Shown in pieces: positions 23,421 to 35,450 of a DNA stretch of 64,000 nt. The position numbers were made by a program, and so were the translations under genes. Where the stretch lies: assembly GCF_033958435.1 (NCBI RefSeq), contig NC_134150.1, positions 38,559,501-38,623,500 of the forward strand, written 5' to 3'. How positions within the stretch are numbered: the stretch's first letter is position 1; every line of letters begins with the position of its first letter. The notes beneath the pieces were generated by a model. That model ran no database searches and had not been told where the DNA came from. It saw nothing but the letters and a program-made list of their open reading frames with translations. This DNA is from Carettochelys insculpta. Its lineage: Eukaryota; Chordata; Testudines; Carettochelyidae.

Positions 23421-24220
23421 AAGGCTCTGAGAGCTTTTCAAGACTGGGAATTTATCTGCATAATCACCTTGCTAGGACCTAATACATATGTACCATGTAA
23501 AACAATAAAACATATAATATTTCATAGGGCCCTCTGCTATCCTAGACTGCCTGCTATAGGTGCTTTAGTTCATGCATTTCTTTTTTATTTCACTGCTGAT
23601 GGAGGTGTAACATTTGCTCCCTATGGAAAAGGAAAAGAGTACAGTCTGCTAAACCTGCAAATTCAGGAAGAAACAAAACAGAAGTACCTTGCTGCTTAAC
23701 TAGAACCTGGTAGGGTTAGCCAGACTCTTGGAATGTAAGGCTGAATGTAGGCTAATAAGAATACTTTAGCAATTATGTTATTTATTGTAAGTAGCACTTG
23801 TCACCCACAATACTCCTGAGCTGCAGCCTCTTCCAGGTTTAAAATAAATGATGTTCTTAAAAAGTAAACAAAATGGTTTCCCAGCCCTAGTGAGTATACT
23901 CTGATGTTTAATGTTTTTCACAAACCTCCGGGTCCTGGAGACATTAATGAGGTGGGAACCCCAACTTTTAAGAAAAATAAAAATATTTTGCCCTTCTGGC
24001 TAAAGATAACTTAAAGGTCTGACCCCTAGCAGCTGCAAAACCAGAAGGCATATAAAAATACCCACATTTAGAATTTAGAAAATCTCATTAATAAATGAGT
24101 GACGATTTTTTAGGGTTGGACTCATGACTTTTTAATACTTGGTGTTAGTAATAAATATTGGAATAAAATACTTCCCCAATTCCTCTGAAGAACGATTTGG
24201 TTTTTTGCTCTTTCATTATA
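23421..24220. other. Unassigned AT-rich non-coding stretch
   Basis: No gene was recognised. Confidence 0.5.
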
Positions 24221-25226
24221 CAGGAAGTCCCCAGCATACAAACGGGTTGTGTTCCAAAAGTGCCTTTGTAAATTGGTTGTTTGGAACTTAAAATGCATTT
24301 TTCCATAGGAAAAAAAAAGTTATAAGTGGTAGTTTCGTTCCCAGGCTAGCCCACAAAACCTTGTTAACCCTGAATGTAGCTGAAATACTGTATATTTGGC
24401 AATAAACAATTCTAGAAAGAGTTTATTATTTAACCTTGAATGTGGATGCTTGGGGAAAGGCACGTTTCATTAGAGGAGGTAAGGAAGAAAGTGAAGGAGA
24501 CATCCATCCTATCCCTGCAGGCTCTGTGCCATCTGCTGAGGCCAGCTCCATTCCCTGCCTTGCCCCAGCAGGCTACACTCAGTCCCTACTCACCAGAAGG
24601 CAGTGAGCGTTGCAAGCAAGGGCTCCAGAGGAACACAGAGCAGCCACATAGCCAGCAGCTAGAGAGATGCTGCTGTTTCCCCTTTAAAGCTCTGCTTCTC
24701 TCCAGACACTGTCTGCGCAACATCCCCCTACGCAGGAATAAGCAGCTTGTAAGGCATCCGAAAAAATGGGGCACCACTGGGCCTTTATGTCCACCCATCT
24801 CTTCCTAGCCCTGTTCTGTGGCTTCCCTTCATCTGCAGAAGATCTAGTTAACATACGAGTGAAAAAGCCTATAAGTAGAACACTGGGGCTGTGAAAGAGC
24901 CATTCTAGTGGTTAATGAAGCCATTTAACAGGCACATGCCAACCCCAGGCAACTGAGAATGCCAATTTCTGAATTTACTGTGTTACTCAGCAGGAGTTTA
25001 GTTCAAAAATTTGCTTTAAAAATATGTCAGTAGAGTGTTGCTGATGATTATAAAATCACATCGACACCTCCTCTCAGGCTGCCAGTGGACTTAGGGGCAC
25101 CAGTTTAATAGTTCTGCTTAGGGCTGCATGAATGCTAAGGAGGGCCCTGCCTGAGGCTGCAGGTAAGCTTTCGTTTGTATGGGTGGATATTCGTAAGCTG
25201 GGTGTTTGTAACTTGAGGAGCACCTG
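24221..25226. mobile_element. DNA transposon with TA target duplication (Tc1/mariner- or pogo-like)
   Basis: The left end 'caggaagtccccagcataca' and right end 'acttgaggagcacctg' are inverted repeats. 'catacaaacgggttg' on the left pairs further in with 'ctttcgtttgtatgggtgga' on the right. TA flanks both ends (24219-24220 and 25227-25228). The interior of about 1 kb has frames at 24440-24808 without transposase motifs, so it is non-autonomous or decayed. Confidence 0.7.
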
Positions 25227-25342
25227 TAGAGAGTTTTGCAGTTCACTTTTTCCACTGGTCCCTTCACCGTAGGCTTGATCCAAGTTCTCTTTAAATCAGG
25301 GGGAAGACCCTGTGTCTTTAGACTTTGGATCAGTCCCTTAGG

Positions 25343-25588
25343 CTGCATCTACACTGCACCTCCTTTCCAGGAGTGGTACGCCAATAAGCAAAGGGGAACA
25401 ATCAAATGAGGCACCGATTTAAATATCTCACTCCTCATTTGCATATTCCTGCAATATCTCACTTCTGGAAGCATGTATTCCAGAAGCAAAAGCTGCCATG
25501 TGGATTTGTTTCCTTCAGAAGAAAACTCCCCTTTTGGAAGAACCCTTATTCCTCAAACTTCCACTGGTTCCAGGGCCTCTAATCCAAA
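25343..25588. mobile_element. Left half of an inverted-repeat element, family E
   Basis: It starts 'ggctgcatctacactgcacc', a variant of the shared element end. It contains 'ctcatttgcatattcctgca' and 'cttattcctcaaacttcc', which looks like the start of a central hairpin. The expected mirror half is absent and family D sequence follows instead. Confidence 0.55.
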
Positions 25589-25837
25589 ATACTATGTCTA
25601 CACAGCAGCTTTATTTCAAAATAAGCTGTTCTGGAATAGCTTATTTTGGAAAAAGCCCCCTACACAGCCCCTTTTTCAAAATACCCACTTTGAAATAGGT
25701 GCTTTTCCTCACGGAATGAGGTTTACCGCTATTCCAAAATTATTTTGAAACAGTAGTTGCATTGTCTAGACACTCGCAAAGTTATTTTGAAATAGCGACC
25801 ATTATCTTAAAAGAACTTTGCTGGGTAGAAACATACT
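25589..25837. mobile_element. Inverted-repeat element, family D
   Basis: 'actatgtctacacagcagct' opens it and 'ctttgctgggtagaaacata' closes it. Between them run TTTCAAAATA and TATTTTGAAATA inverted motifs shared with 47161-47495 and 60375-60718. It lies against a half family E element, suggesting insertion into it. Confidence 0.65.
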
Positions 25838-26399
25838 TAGAGAAGAAATGGATAGGAAATAATCTGAATCAGCATGTGGAGAGCTTTATTTCCTGGCAGT
25901 GGAACACTTTTGTGGCTAGGTCCTGGCACTCCCACTGTCAATGGCTCATGCTGTGGTCCCTGGTCTGTCTGTGCAACCCAAAAGGTTTCCTCTTCATGAC
26001 TCAGACTTTCAAGCAGTTCACTATTCAGTTCCCCACCCCCCCCCCCCCCGGCCCAGACAAGCTGTCCAGATGCCCCATTCTACCTTTAGGGTCTGTGCCA
26101 CTTCTCAGTGGCTGGTAGCAGAAACGAAGCCTGCACACAACTTTGCCTTCTGGCTAGGGCACCTTTGACTAGCTCTCCAGGTCTGCTCTGTCTTTGTCCC
26201 TGCTGCTGTTTTCCTCTGTTCTCTCCAACACCATTTACTGACCTACCTCTGAGTTTACCAATAGAACTTCCTCTAAGCTCTATGGTTACTTTACCCCTGT
26301 TAGCCTCTTACCAGAGTCCCTAGTCCAGGGAAGAAACCCAGAAATCACTTTCTCCCTGATTATCTCCATATCTGTGACCACCTCCCTTTCCCTTCAGAG
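25838..26399. other. Unassigned stretch with a poly-C run
   Basis: A run of C with one break lies at about 26034-26049. No gene was recognised. Confidence 0.5.
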
Positions 26400-26528
26400 C
26401 CATGGTATTCAACACACTAGCCACTGGCCAAATGTGGCTGTTTGGCTGGCTGAGTGTGGCTAGTTGCTTGAATGATAAATATATTTTCAGAAAAATGTGG
26501 CTGCTTCAGAACTGAGTGGACACCACAG
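26400..26528. mobile_element. Very short hAT-type element
   Basis: The ends are 'ccatggtattcaacacacta' and 'gaactgagtggacaccacag'. The flanking 8-mers CTTCAGAG (26392-26399) and CTCCAGAG (26529-26536) match at 7 of 8. The 129-bp body repeats 'aatgtggctg'. It is non-autonomous. Confidence 0.75.
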
Positions 26529-27423
26529 CTCCAGAGAGTGACTACAGGACCTATGCTACAACCTACAGCTTACGTCCTGCTCTCACTTCCTGGCTTCATC
26601 ATCCTCTTCCAGATCCTCTCCCTACTGGTCTTCATTGGTCATTAGGCCTTATCAGTTGCTGGCTGACCCTCCAGATGCACTACATAATGCTAACTGTCCC
26701 CTTCTGGTCCACATTAACCCATTCTGGGGTTTTGTGGGAAGAACACAACATCACATGGTCATTCACATAGATTCAAAAAGCAGGATGCTGTGATCTGAAG
26801 CTATATTTAGAGCTGGGAAGAATGAGGCTATGGATGAGTCAGTCTGTTAGCTGGTCCACATAAGGTTAATCTTACTTCATTTTGTCATTTACAGGGTCCT
26901 GCCACTGGCTTAGACAAGATGGTAGCTGGTATTGGTATTTTGGAAGTGCATTTAAAGTAAGCATAAACTCTTGTTAACAGAATTTTGGTTGACATGCACA
27001 TAAATAACCTATCACACTGCCTATCAGAAACTTGACATAGATTCCTTTGCAGGACTAAGCAAAGGATTTCCTTTATTCGGAGAAATATGTATCCCTAGCA
27101 TTATGTATTTTATCATCAATGTTATTGGCTGCTGCTATCACAACACTCGGTGTTTTATCTACTCCCATTGGCTTCTAGTCCATAACAAAAGTATGCATGA
27201 CAACTTTACTATAGCGTTTGCAAAATGTGTCCTATCAGCCCAGGGTTACAGTTGATGTTTACTCTGGGTATGCGCCAGCCATTGTAAAATGCAGTTAACA
27301 ACTGCAAAATACATGTTTAGAGGGAGAGCAGAAAGGCATAAGAGTGAGTGATTGTCTCTTCTGGAAAATCTTTTCAGGTCTTTGAATGAAGATTAATAAA
27401 TAATAATATGTGGTGATGCACAT
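26529..27423. other. Unassigned non-coding stretch
   Basis: No gene or repeat was recognised. Confidence 0.5.
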
Positions 27424-27603
27424 CTCAGAGCTGAAAGGGACCTCAGGAGGTCATCAAGTGCAGTCCTCCTGCCTTCTTAGCAGGACCAAACACCCAGCCT
27501 CTTTTAATCTATTTGCCCCAGATCCCTAAATTGCCCCCTCAAGGAGGGAGCTCACAACCCTGGGTTTAGCAGGCCAATGCTCAAACCACTAAACTGTTTC
27601 TCT
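27424..27603 (-). mobile_element. Turtle-type tRNA-derived SINE, antisense
   Basis: The + strand shows the complement of the tail ('aaagggacctcaggaggtca'), the body ('ttgccccctcaaggaggga') and the head ('caggccaatgctcaaaccac'). The order matches the SINE at 16899-17100 in reverse. The A-box complement is partly lost. Confidence 0.85.
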
Positions 27604-28509
27604 TGAAACAGTTTGGAGAATGGGGGGAAAATAGCCAATTTAGAAGCAGGAGCAGAAAGACTACATTTTGGTAAACTCAGACCTAGGAAATCTCTTACCC
27701 AAACAACTTGCAGAGACTGCAGAGAATAAAATACAGTCCTAAAAATTCCTTTACAGTATGGCCTTTTACCATAGTTTTGGCATGGGGACCACTATATTCA
27801 ATGTCTTCTAATGCTATCCATCTAGAAGTAGAACTAGGCCAATTTTATTTGGACCATGTGTCACAAAAGCTGGTATGTAGTGTGGTTTGGGAATACTGAA
27901 TCCACCCATGTATTCAGGGTGTTATTAGTGACATTTATCAAACCAGTATGGCTAACTACTGTACATCCATCCTCTCTGTGTATATGTAGGGCACTGGGAG
28001 TAAATTACAGGGTAAAGAATGTCTGTCTCTCACCCAGATGTTTACATTCTGAAATCTGCTCCAGTGGCACCCAAAAGTGGCATTCAGAGAGCAGCCAATG
28101 TCCAAGATTAAAATTGAAAATATGAAACATCTTTTCACTCTCTTTTATTGCTCTGAGAGGAAAAGCTGCATGCGTCGAAATCTTTATTTTCAAATGGCCA
28201 AACTGAGAGGAGGGATGTTGTTTCAAAGCTAAAATATGGAAGTCGTTATAGTGATAATGCTGATTTTCTCTGGTGTATTTAGATACCTCCAAACACAGGA
28301 GTGTATTGGCTGATCTGCAGGTATTCAATATATATGCCTTGCTTTTACCTACTGGGATCTTACTGTGTCTCTTACTGCTCCAACAGTAATTTTGGAAAAT
28401 ATTTCCTTTTTAGATCCAATATTGCCCAAAAGAAAGCTTTACTTTTGGAGTTGCTGATTCCTTGTCACTAGATGTAGTTTCCAGAAGTCAAGTATGCTCT
28501 CATACTTAA

Positions 28510-28543
<34 letters not shown>

Positions 28544-30289
28544 CAAAACCAAAAACTTTTGTGTTGTGTTTCTTGTTCTGTGAATGGCTGTTGTGTGTTT
28601 CCATTATACTGGTGATTGAATCTCACTGGTGTATGAAGGGCTGTCATATAGAAATTCTGAATAAAAAGTGCCATAAAAATAAGAAGCTTGTAGTAGACTA
28701 TCATCCAAGAATCTTGGATCAGCTTAGAAAGGCACACTATGAGGTCTCAGAATGTAATTTTTCCTGATTCCTCATTTGTTATGGGCCTAGAATCTCTTCA
28801 AAATACTCCCTTTTTGCACTGCTAATTTTCTTGGCTGACATTTGAAACTTTTCTAAATTGTCAAGACCATTTCCAGATCTGACTTTGGGCTGAAATGTGG
28901 CTATTTTCTCCCCCTGTACCCCCAACAGCATCTGTTATTCAACCCAATTTCTGTAATCCAAATGGTCAGATTTTACACATATCCACAAATCAGCCAAAGA
29001 GTATGTGAGAACCAAACCTGGGTGCAGATAAGTGCAAAATGAAACGTTCTGGCCCATTAAGGATATCATTATCACTGTCCTTTACTAATTCTCAGCCTCT
29101 TAGGGACTGAACCAAAATCCCAATGAAGTCAATGATGTGGGTTTCTTCCACCCACATTAGTGGCTTTTGATCAAGCCTTTGATTTCAACCTGGATTAGAT
29201 ATTTAGCCTACTTTCCAGCTTTTAAACATCTTACTAGGCTCCTTTCTGCAGCTCTAGGCATCTCTGTAGCTCTGAAAATCTTGTCCTTGGTCATTACATC
29301 ACTGGCCACAGGTTCCCAAAGAGGAAGGAAATACAGGTGCCCAAAACCCAGTTGGGTTGGCAGCAGCTGAGCAGTCAGTATGCACAGGTACAGCTGAGGG
29401 CACAGAGGTGCTGGCACTACAGATGCTGGTGGTGCTGTTGCACCCTCTGGTTTGAAGTGGTGTCCATTATATCCATACTTTACAGTTTACTTCAGTGGCT
29501 CCAGCATCCCCACTCTTTGTTCCCAGACCGCTGTTAGGGACTGCTCCACCCCTGCCTCTTTCCAGACAAGCTATTCTGAGCTAACACACTATAAGGTTAT
29601 GTCTAGATTGCAGGCATTTGTGTCCAGAGACCTCTGGTTCCTTGCGGCGTGCTGAAAAAGAAATAGCATTTTAAAGCAGACTCTTTTTTATAGAGCAAGA
29701 CTATTTGTTAGGACTTTAAAATGCTCAACTGCTTCTTTCTATGTCTCAGACAAATGTTCTAGATCACTTTTTATTCTACACCTCAGTAAATATTCCACCA
29801 TGTGCGTTTATGATCCATCGACAGTAGCAGGTATGAAATGTTAGCACTGACACAAGATTGAATGGCTGGCAAAACCTTATCACAAAGCAGGCTCGATAAG
29901 GGTTATACATCAATAGCTCTGATAACATTCTAGTCAAATTCCACTTTCCCCACAGACACCATAAAAGTGAAGGTATTGAGAGGACTTTCAAATCTTACAT
30001 CCTCTTGAGCTTCTAATGCACTAGCTGATGTCAATGCCATTAGCTTTCGAGGAAATTCAGGTTCACCGTACCCTAAATATTACAAACTACCAAGTTTGTA
30101 TTTGTGAGACAGCTGCAGGCCTTACTTTGCCTGAAAAGATCCTCATTCCCCTCCCAGTTATTTAGACAATCACCAGACACGCAGTACCATGCAACTCAAG
30201 AGTGAATTGGAGATGTGGACAGTTGTACTGTGTCACATGAAACACATAAGGGAAGAAGGCACTCTTCACAGTCAAAACGTGCACTTCCT
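27604..30289. other. Long unassigned stretch
   Basis: It holds an (ATA)n run at 28510-28543. A possible degraded GTCTACAC-type end ('ggttatgtctagattgcagg') lies at 29596. No gene was recognised. Confidence 0.45.
28510..28543. repeat. (ATA)n microsatellite
   Basis: About eleven uninterrupted ATA units are seen directly. Confidence 0.95.
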
Positions 30290-30300
30290 AAGGAAACAAA

Positions 30301-30470
30301 AAGAAGTCTTGTGGCACCTTATACACTAACAGATATTTTGGAGCATAAGCTTTCGTGGGCAAAGACCTGCTTCAAAGCTCATGCTCCAAAATATCTGTTA
30401 GTCTATAAGGTGCCACAAGACTTCTTGTTGTTCTCGAAGCTACAGACTAACATGGCTACCTCTCTGTTAC
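30301..30470. mobile_element. Inverted-dimer PLE-derived element 2
   Basis: The left arm 'aagaagtcttgtggcacctt' through 'gctttcgtgggcaaagacc' is mirrored by the right arm 'gctcatgctccaaaatatct' through 'gccacaagacttcttgttgt', then 'cagactaacatggctacctc'. The 11-bp duplication 'aaggaaacaaa' flanks it (30290-30300 and 30471-30481). The hammerhead-like block is intact in neither arm, because the central part is deleted. Family 1 tail. Confidence 0.85.
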
Positions 30471-30481
30471 AAGGAAACAAA

Positions 30482-31484
30482 GTGCTACATGACTTCCCAA
30501 GGGTTAGCATTATTTTTTTCCCACGTGAACTGCTCTCTATTGTGGCCAGATTCAGGTTTTTCATGATACTTCTTACACACATGCCATCTCTTGCTGAATT
30601 TTTCTAGCACTCCCTCAGCAGTTTGTGGCTGTCACTAAAATTGGCATCCAATGTGAATTATGGTTAGAAAAGTCCAGCTACGCTAGCACGTTCAGCTCAC
30701 GTACAACAGATTTTTGGAAACACACAGTGAACATGTTTGTGCTGTGTAGATTCTCCTCACCATATTTGTAGAAAAGCGAAGTAAAGTGACATGATTGCTG
30801 GGAAGCACTTATGAAAGAGGTCCAACTTCAAAAGAAATCTGGATGGATGTTTAGGTGTTAGACCTTAAAGTTAGACCATGTGCAGGCCTAAGCGCCAACT
30901 GAAACTAATTATGTTCTTGAGATCATTTTGTTTTAAAATAAATATTTTAAACCTTGCCAATATAAAGGGATCAAATTACTTTCCCTTAAAATTATGTTGA
31001 CAGCCCAACATGTATAAATGTTGCTATGGTGGACATGAAGAAACAACAAAAAAATGCTCACATCCTGTATTGTGTACAACAAGAACATTATAAAGACTGA
31101 AGGATCTTTGTTTTGCTCAGACTTGTAAGTAGCTAGACAACACATTACCAACATAAGATGAATGGCCAGATGACTTAATTACACTGTGTTAAGTCTGGAG
31201 CAACTGCATGATGCTGAATGAAATTACTCTGGATTTGAGATCAGAATTAAAATAAAGCCAAAACAAGTTTCTGGGATTTTTCTTCTTTAAAAAGTGTCCT
31301 CCAAGTCTGCTAGGCTGTTGAGCCTCAGAAGATCTTAATTACCTTTAAAACAAAAAGTCACATCAAATTCTCATTTGCTTCAATGGGAATTACAGAAGTA
31401 AAAGGTCTGTATTGAATCTTCTTCATTTGCAGCCAGTGCTTAGGCAACACTGGCAAATAACATAAATGATTGCCTCATATACTC
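30482..31484. other. Unassigned AT-rich non-coding stretch
   Basis: 'ggagcaactgcatgatgctg' and 'ttactctggatttgagatca' near 31197-31245 resemble an old amniote repeat also seen near 49375-49450. No gene was recognised. Confidence 0.4.
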
Positions 31485-31580
31485 TACAGACAAGAAGGAT
31501 GAGGTAATATCTCTTATCGGACCAACTTCTTTTGGTGGAGATGCAAGCTTTCAAATGACACAGAACTCTTCCCACATACT
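31485..31580 (-). mobile_element. Possible third PLE-tail family, antisense fragment
   Basis: 'ggatgaggtaatatctctta', 'tcggaccaacttcttttggt' and 'gcaagctttcaaatgacaca' match in order the diverged copy at 43785-43900. Read on the minus strand, GAAAGCTT and an upstream complementary pair recall the design of the hammerhead-bearing tails, but the core is lost here. Family membership is inference. Confidence 0.45.
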
Positions 31581-32497
31581 TCAAGAAGTCCCAGTAGGCA
31601 TAGGGAGAACTGCAATGAGAAAACGGGGCTTATAATTTCCTAAAGTCTGAAACAATAAAATTGGTTCATTTTTTAAATTTATTTTTTAATTATTTATCAT
31701 TTCCACTTGCCCGCCGAATTCCTAGTTAAGTACAGACAGACCATGGGAAAACGAGTTCTCAAGGCATGGGAAGTATCTAAATTTTCAAGGAGCCTCTATT
31801 TTTATGAAAGTTCCTGCTGGGTTTTTCCTCTATCAAAGAGACTCTGACTAAATTTAAATAAGCAATTTTTCAGTAACCAAACCAAATCTCTGGATTTTCA
31901 AATTGCATATCTGCATTTCATTTTCTGAAACAAAGCAAATATACAGACACATACGGAAATCCCTTCCGCATATGGAAACCAAGCAAAAGGCCACTACAGA
32001 GCAGTAATTATCACTTAGCAGATGAAAGGTTTCCCATATATCATGAGTAAACAATAAGGCCACATCTTGCAGTCCTCACTAAAGCCAATTTTCCAGTGAA
32101 TCCTACTTCCTTACTCCCATTGTCAGAGCAAGGACTGAATCACGTGAAGGGGATTTTGCCTGTCATTATTGGAAGCTGTCAGGATGCTTGACTCCTTTCA
32201 GTTCTGACATGGAGCAGGCCCCGGGATGTTAAGACCTGTCAGTCCTGAATGGGATGTTTACTTCTGTTCATTACAAGGTAGAGATTTGTTATCCACTTGG
32301 CAACCTCTCTGAAGAGCACAAGAACATGTCCCTGGCTTTAATATTTTTGCAGGTCCACTCTGCAGGTTTTCTTAAGCATTCTGAGTGGGTTATGAGTGGA
32401 TTATTTTTATGCTTCTCCTGCAGGTGTCTTAAGGCCCATGGCCAGCTGGTTGTGCAGCAGTGAGACTGGAATGGAGCCCTGAACACAGCCCTCAGGG

Positions 32498-32498
<1 letters not shown>
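31581..32498. other. Unassigned non-coding stretch
   Basis: No gene or repeat was recognised. Confidence 0.5.

Positions 32499-32549
<51 letters not shown>
32499..32549. repeat. (CT)n(GT)n compound microsatellite
   Basis: About nine CT units run directly into about sixteen GT units. Confidence 0.95.
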
Positions 32550-32552
<3 letters not shown>

Positions 32553-33143
32553 AATTCCCAGATGCTAACTGAGGCTTTCAGGAGGCTTGGGAGGAGCCAG
32601 CTCTCTCGAAAACAACAGGCTTTTTGAAGAATTAGGTGAAAGAGACTTTCTGTGGTTCAAATTCTTTACTCTAATTTTAACAACTATTTCAACCCCTTGA
32701 AAATTGCCACTCTGAAAAAACAAACAGGGCCCGCATTGAGCCACTGGCCTGGCACAGGGGCCTTCTGTCAGCCTCGTCTCAGAATGTCGAACAGTAGCCC
32801 AGCTTATTCTTGTATGGAAAAAGTGAAGGGGGAGAGAGAGAGAGAGAAACGATGCAAGGGCCACTTTAGTCTAATTGGCCCTCCGTTTGGACTGGCATAG
32901 GGTTTTAAATTACACGTAAGCAAGCGAAATGGTATATCAATAATAGCAGGGGGGAGAGCGATAGTGGAAAAGCCAGCCAGTCTCTGTCTGACTTGAGGTT
33001 CTGTTATTCATCAAGGTCTACTGTGGTTTGTGTCATTTTAGGCTCACTTGCCTTTCCTGAGAGCCTACTAGCACCAGTCAGGGAACTTTGCCACTAGCTA
33101 GGCCCTTGTGATAGATTACTGAGAGTGCTGTAACTTCAGATGG
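32550..33143. other. Unassigned non-coding stretch
   Basis: A short GA run lies at about 32832-32848. No gene was recognised. Confidence 0.5.
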
Positions 33144-33610
33144 ATAGAATCATAGCATCCTAGAACTGGAAGGAACCTCAAGATGTCATCAAGTCCAGTC
33201 CTCTGCACTCATGGCAGAACCAATCACCACCTAGACCATCCCAGACAAGTGTTTGTCTACCCTGCTCCTAAATATCTCCAATGGTGGAGGTTCTACCACC
33301 TCCCTCCGAAATTTCTTTCAATGCTTAACAACTATCACAGTTAAGAAGTTTTTCCTAATGTCCAACCTAAACTTCCCTTGCTAAAATTTAAGCCCATTGC
33401 TTCTTGTCCTGTCCTCAGAGGTTAAGGAGAATAACTTTTCTCCCTCCTTGTAACAACCGTTTGGGTACTTGAAAACTCTTATGTCCCCTCTCCAGGCCTG
33501 CAAATGGGCCATTCTCCGACTTAGCCTCAGGGCCCATGGTAGCTGTCAGTCCTACTGCCCCTCTCACTCTTCTCTTTTCCAGACTAAATGGGTATTACCC
33601 TTTCAGTTAA
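33144..33610 (-). mobile_element. CR1 LINE, 3' end, antisense
   Basis: It starts 'atagaatcatagcatcctag', the complement of the CR1 tail. It runs through 'aggttctaccacctccctcc' and 'agaagtttttcctaatgtcc' to 'cttctcttttccagactaaa' near 33570-33590. Coding sequence is broken. A foreign segment seems to separate the last block from the rest. Confidence 0.85.
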
Positions 33611-35450
33611 ATCCAGCGACCAGGGGATCCATTTTAAAACAAGCTGAAGAGCTTTTGTTTCATCATTTGTTCACAGAGCAGGTACAGCCCGAACAGCAGC
33701 AATAGTAGGTTCTTCACAATACTTCACCATTGGCTCAACCCTTCTTGTGGAAGAAAGACCTGTCAGTAATTCTGTCTCAATGGCATGTGCCTTTCTTTGG
33801 CTCTCTGCTGAGACAGCTAGGTTGGGTGGTGGAAATTTAGTTTTTTTGTCTATCGAAGTTTGAATGAGACCCCGGGTTTATTACACCCCAAACAGCCATG
33901 AGATGGTAACAACCTCTGATCACCACCAAAACGATGGCCAAACATCTCACATCTATTTGCCAGTTTTTGGGATGCACCTTTACCCCAGTAGCAGTGTACT
34001 TGTTCACAGGTAAACAAGGAGTGCTAATATGCATGCTACTCCTCCATTTTAACCTATGTAAGGTTCTTTGCACTTGTTACCAGCCAGGTACAATTTGAGG
34101 CCTTGGAAAAGTGCTAAAGGATTTTTGGACTAGTTTAGTTCCATGAACTGTTTTTTCCAGCTACTTACATCAGTGGGTCCTTGCAAAGGTGATTCAGCTC
34201 ATTTAAAAATAATTTGCATTTTCCAGCTAATGATGTATATGGAGCATCTATTAGGAATCGAAGAATTCCATTTCCTTCCTTCCTTCAGTCCACCCTCAGA
34301 CACACATGCAAAGGTTGTCCTGGATGAGTGAGCGCTGTACATGAAGTATATATACACTGCTCTGTTTGCTTTTTTGTTTGTTAAATGTCTTTCTGTTCCC
34401 CTTTTCTTCTTTTCTCCTAAGTCTCCTCATTTATTCTGCTATTTATACATTGCTTAATCCTAGTTCGTTCTTTGGGTATTTTCTTATTTTCCCTTCCCCC
34501 CACTGTCTCCACTGGGTAGAGATTTTTCTTAAGCTCTAAGACAAACTTTCTTAGATTTGGTCGTCTGTTAGTTTGCGTTTTGGTTTCTTTCTTTTACTGA
34601 TCCCAGAGATGTGCTAGTGTCCACCCTCAAGTGGGCTGCATACATTGATAATTTATGAGTGTCTGCGTATCTTACTTTTGAACTGGGCTCTCTAGAAGAA
34701 TTTGTTTCTTGATTATCTGTCAGTACTTCAGCTCCTCCTTTTCCATCAGGGGCTCTCTGAAAGAGCAGAAGGTTCTAAATGAACATGGTGCTATTATTTG
34801 CCAGGCAAACTAGAAGCAAAGTGTGAATCAAGCAAGGCATTTAGAGACGAAGGCATGGTTTACTTTAACACTCCAGCGGGTCTCAAGATATGGCATTCCT
34901 GAAAGCATGGCACAAGATAAATCAACGTGAATGGAAGAACTTAGTAGCTCTCCATGAATCAAAATCTCTGCTGTAAAGACAACCCTCAGCTAAATGGCTA
35001 TCCAGTTTCACTAAGTTTCCAACTTGAGCCTAAGAGTCCAGCTTTTTCAAGAGAAAAAAAAATGAGCAAGGTACAGAGAATTCCCTGAGCTATTTCAGTG
35101 TTCAGGAGAAGCTATCTTCTAATTAGACCTGTTAACTATGGGATATGATAGTAGACTTTGACCTCATACAGCACAGAGTTCATATAATACAGGCAGTTGT
35201 GTTTCCATGTAACCCACACACCTTCTGGGTGTGGTTCACTATTCCATGTAGTGGCACTGAGACCACTTACTGAGAGAAAGAATGAGTGTCCTTTACAGCC
35301 TTTGTTGAGAGCCAGCTGGCTTTTACATCAAGTGGTAGATGTTCATGTACTAAGCTCCATAAGTCTCAGGTTCTGTTCTGCATGTTGGCCATACAGACAC
35401 ACACATGCCTGCACAAACATCACCCCATCTATTTCCTTTATGTCTGATGC
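33611..35450. other. Unassigned non-coding stretch
   Basis: No gene or repeat was recognised. Confidence 0.5.

Noticed and set aside
32499..32549. A regulatory element at the CT/GT run
   Set aside because: It is a plain compound microsatellite with no promoter or gene nearby.
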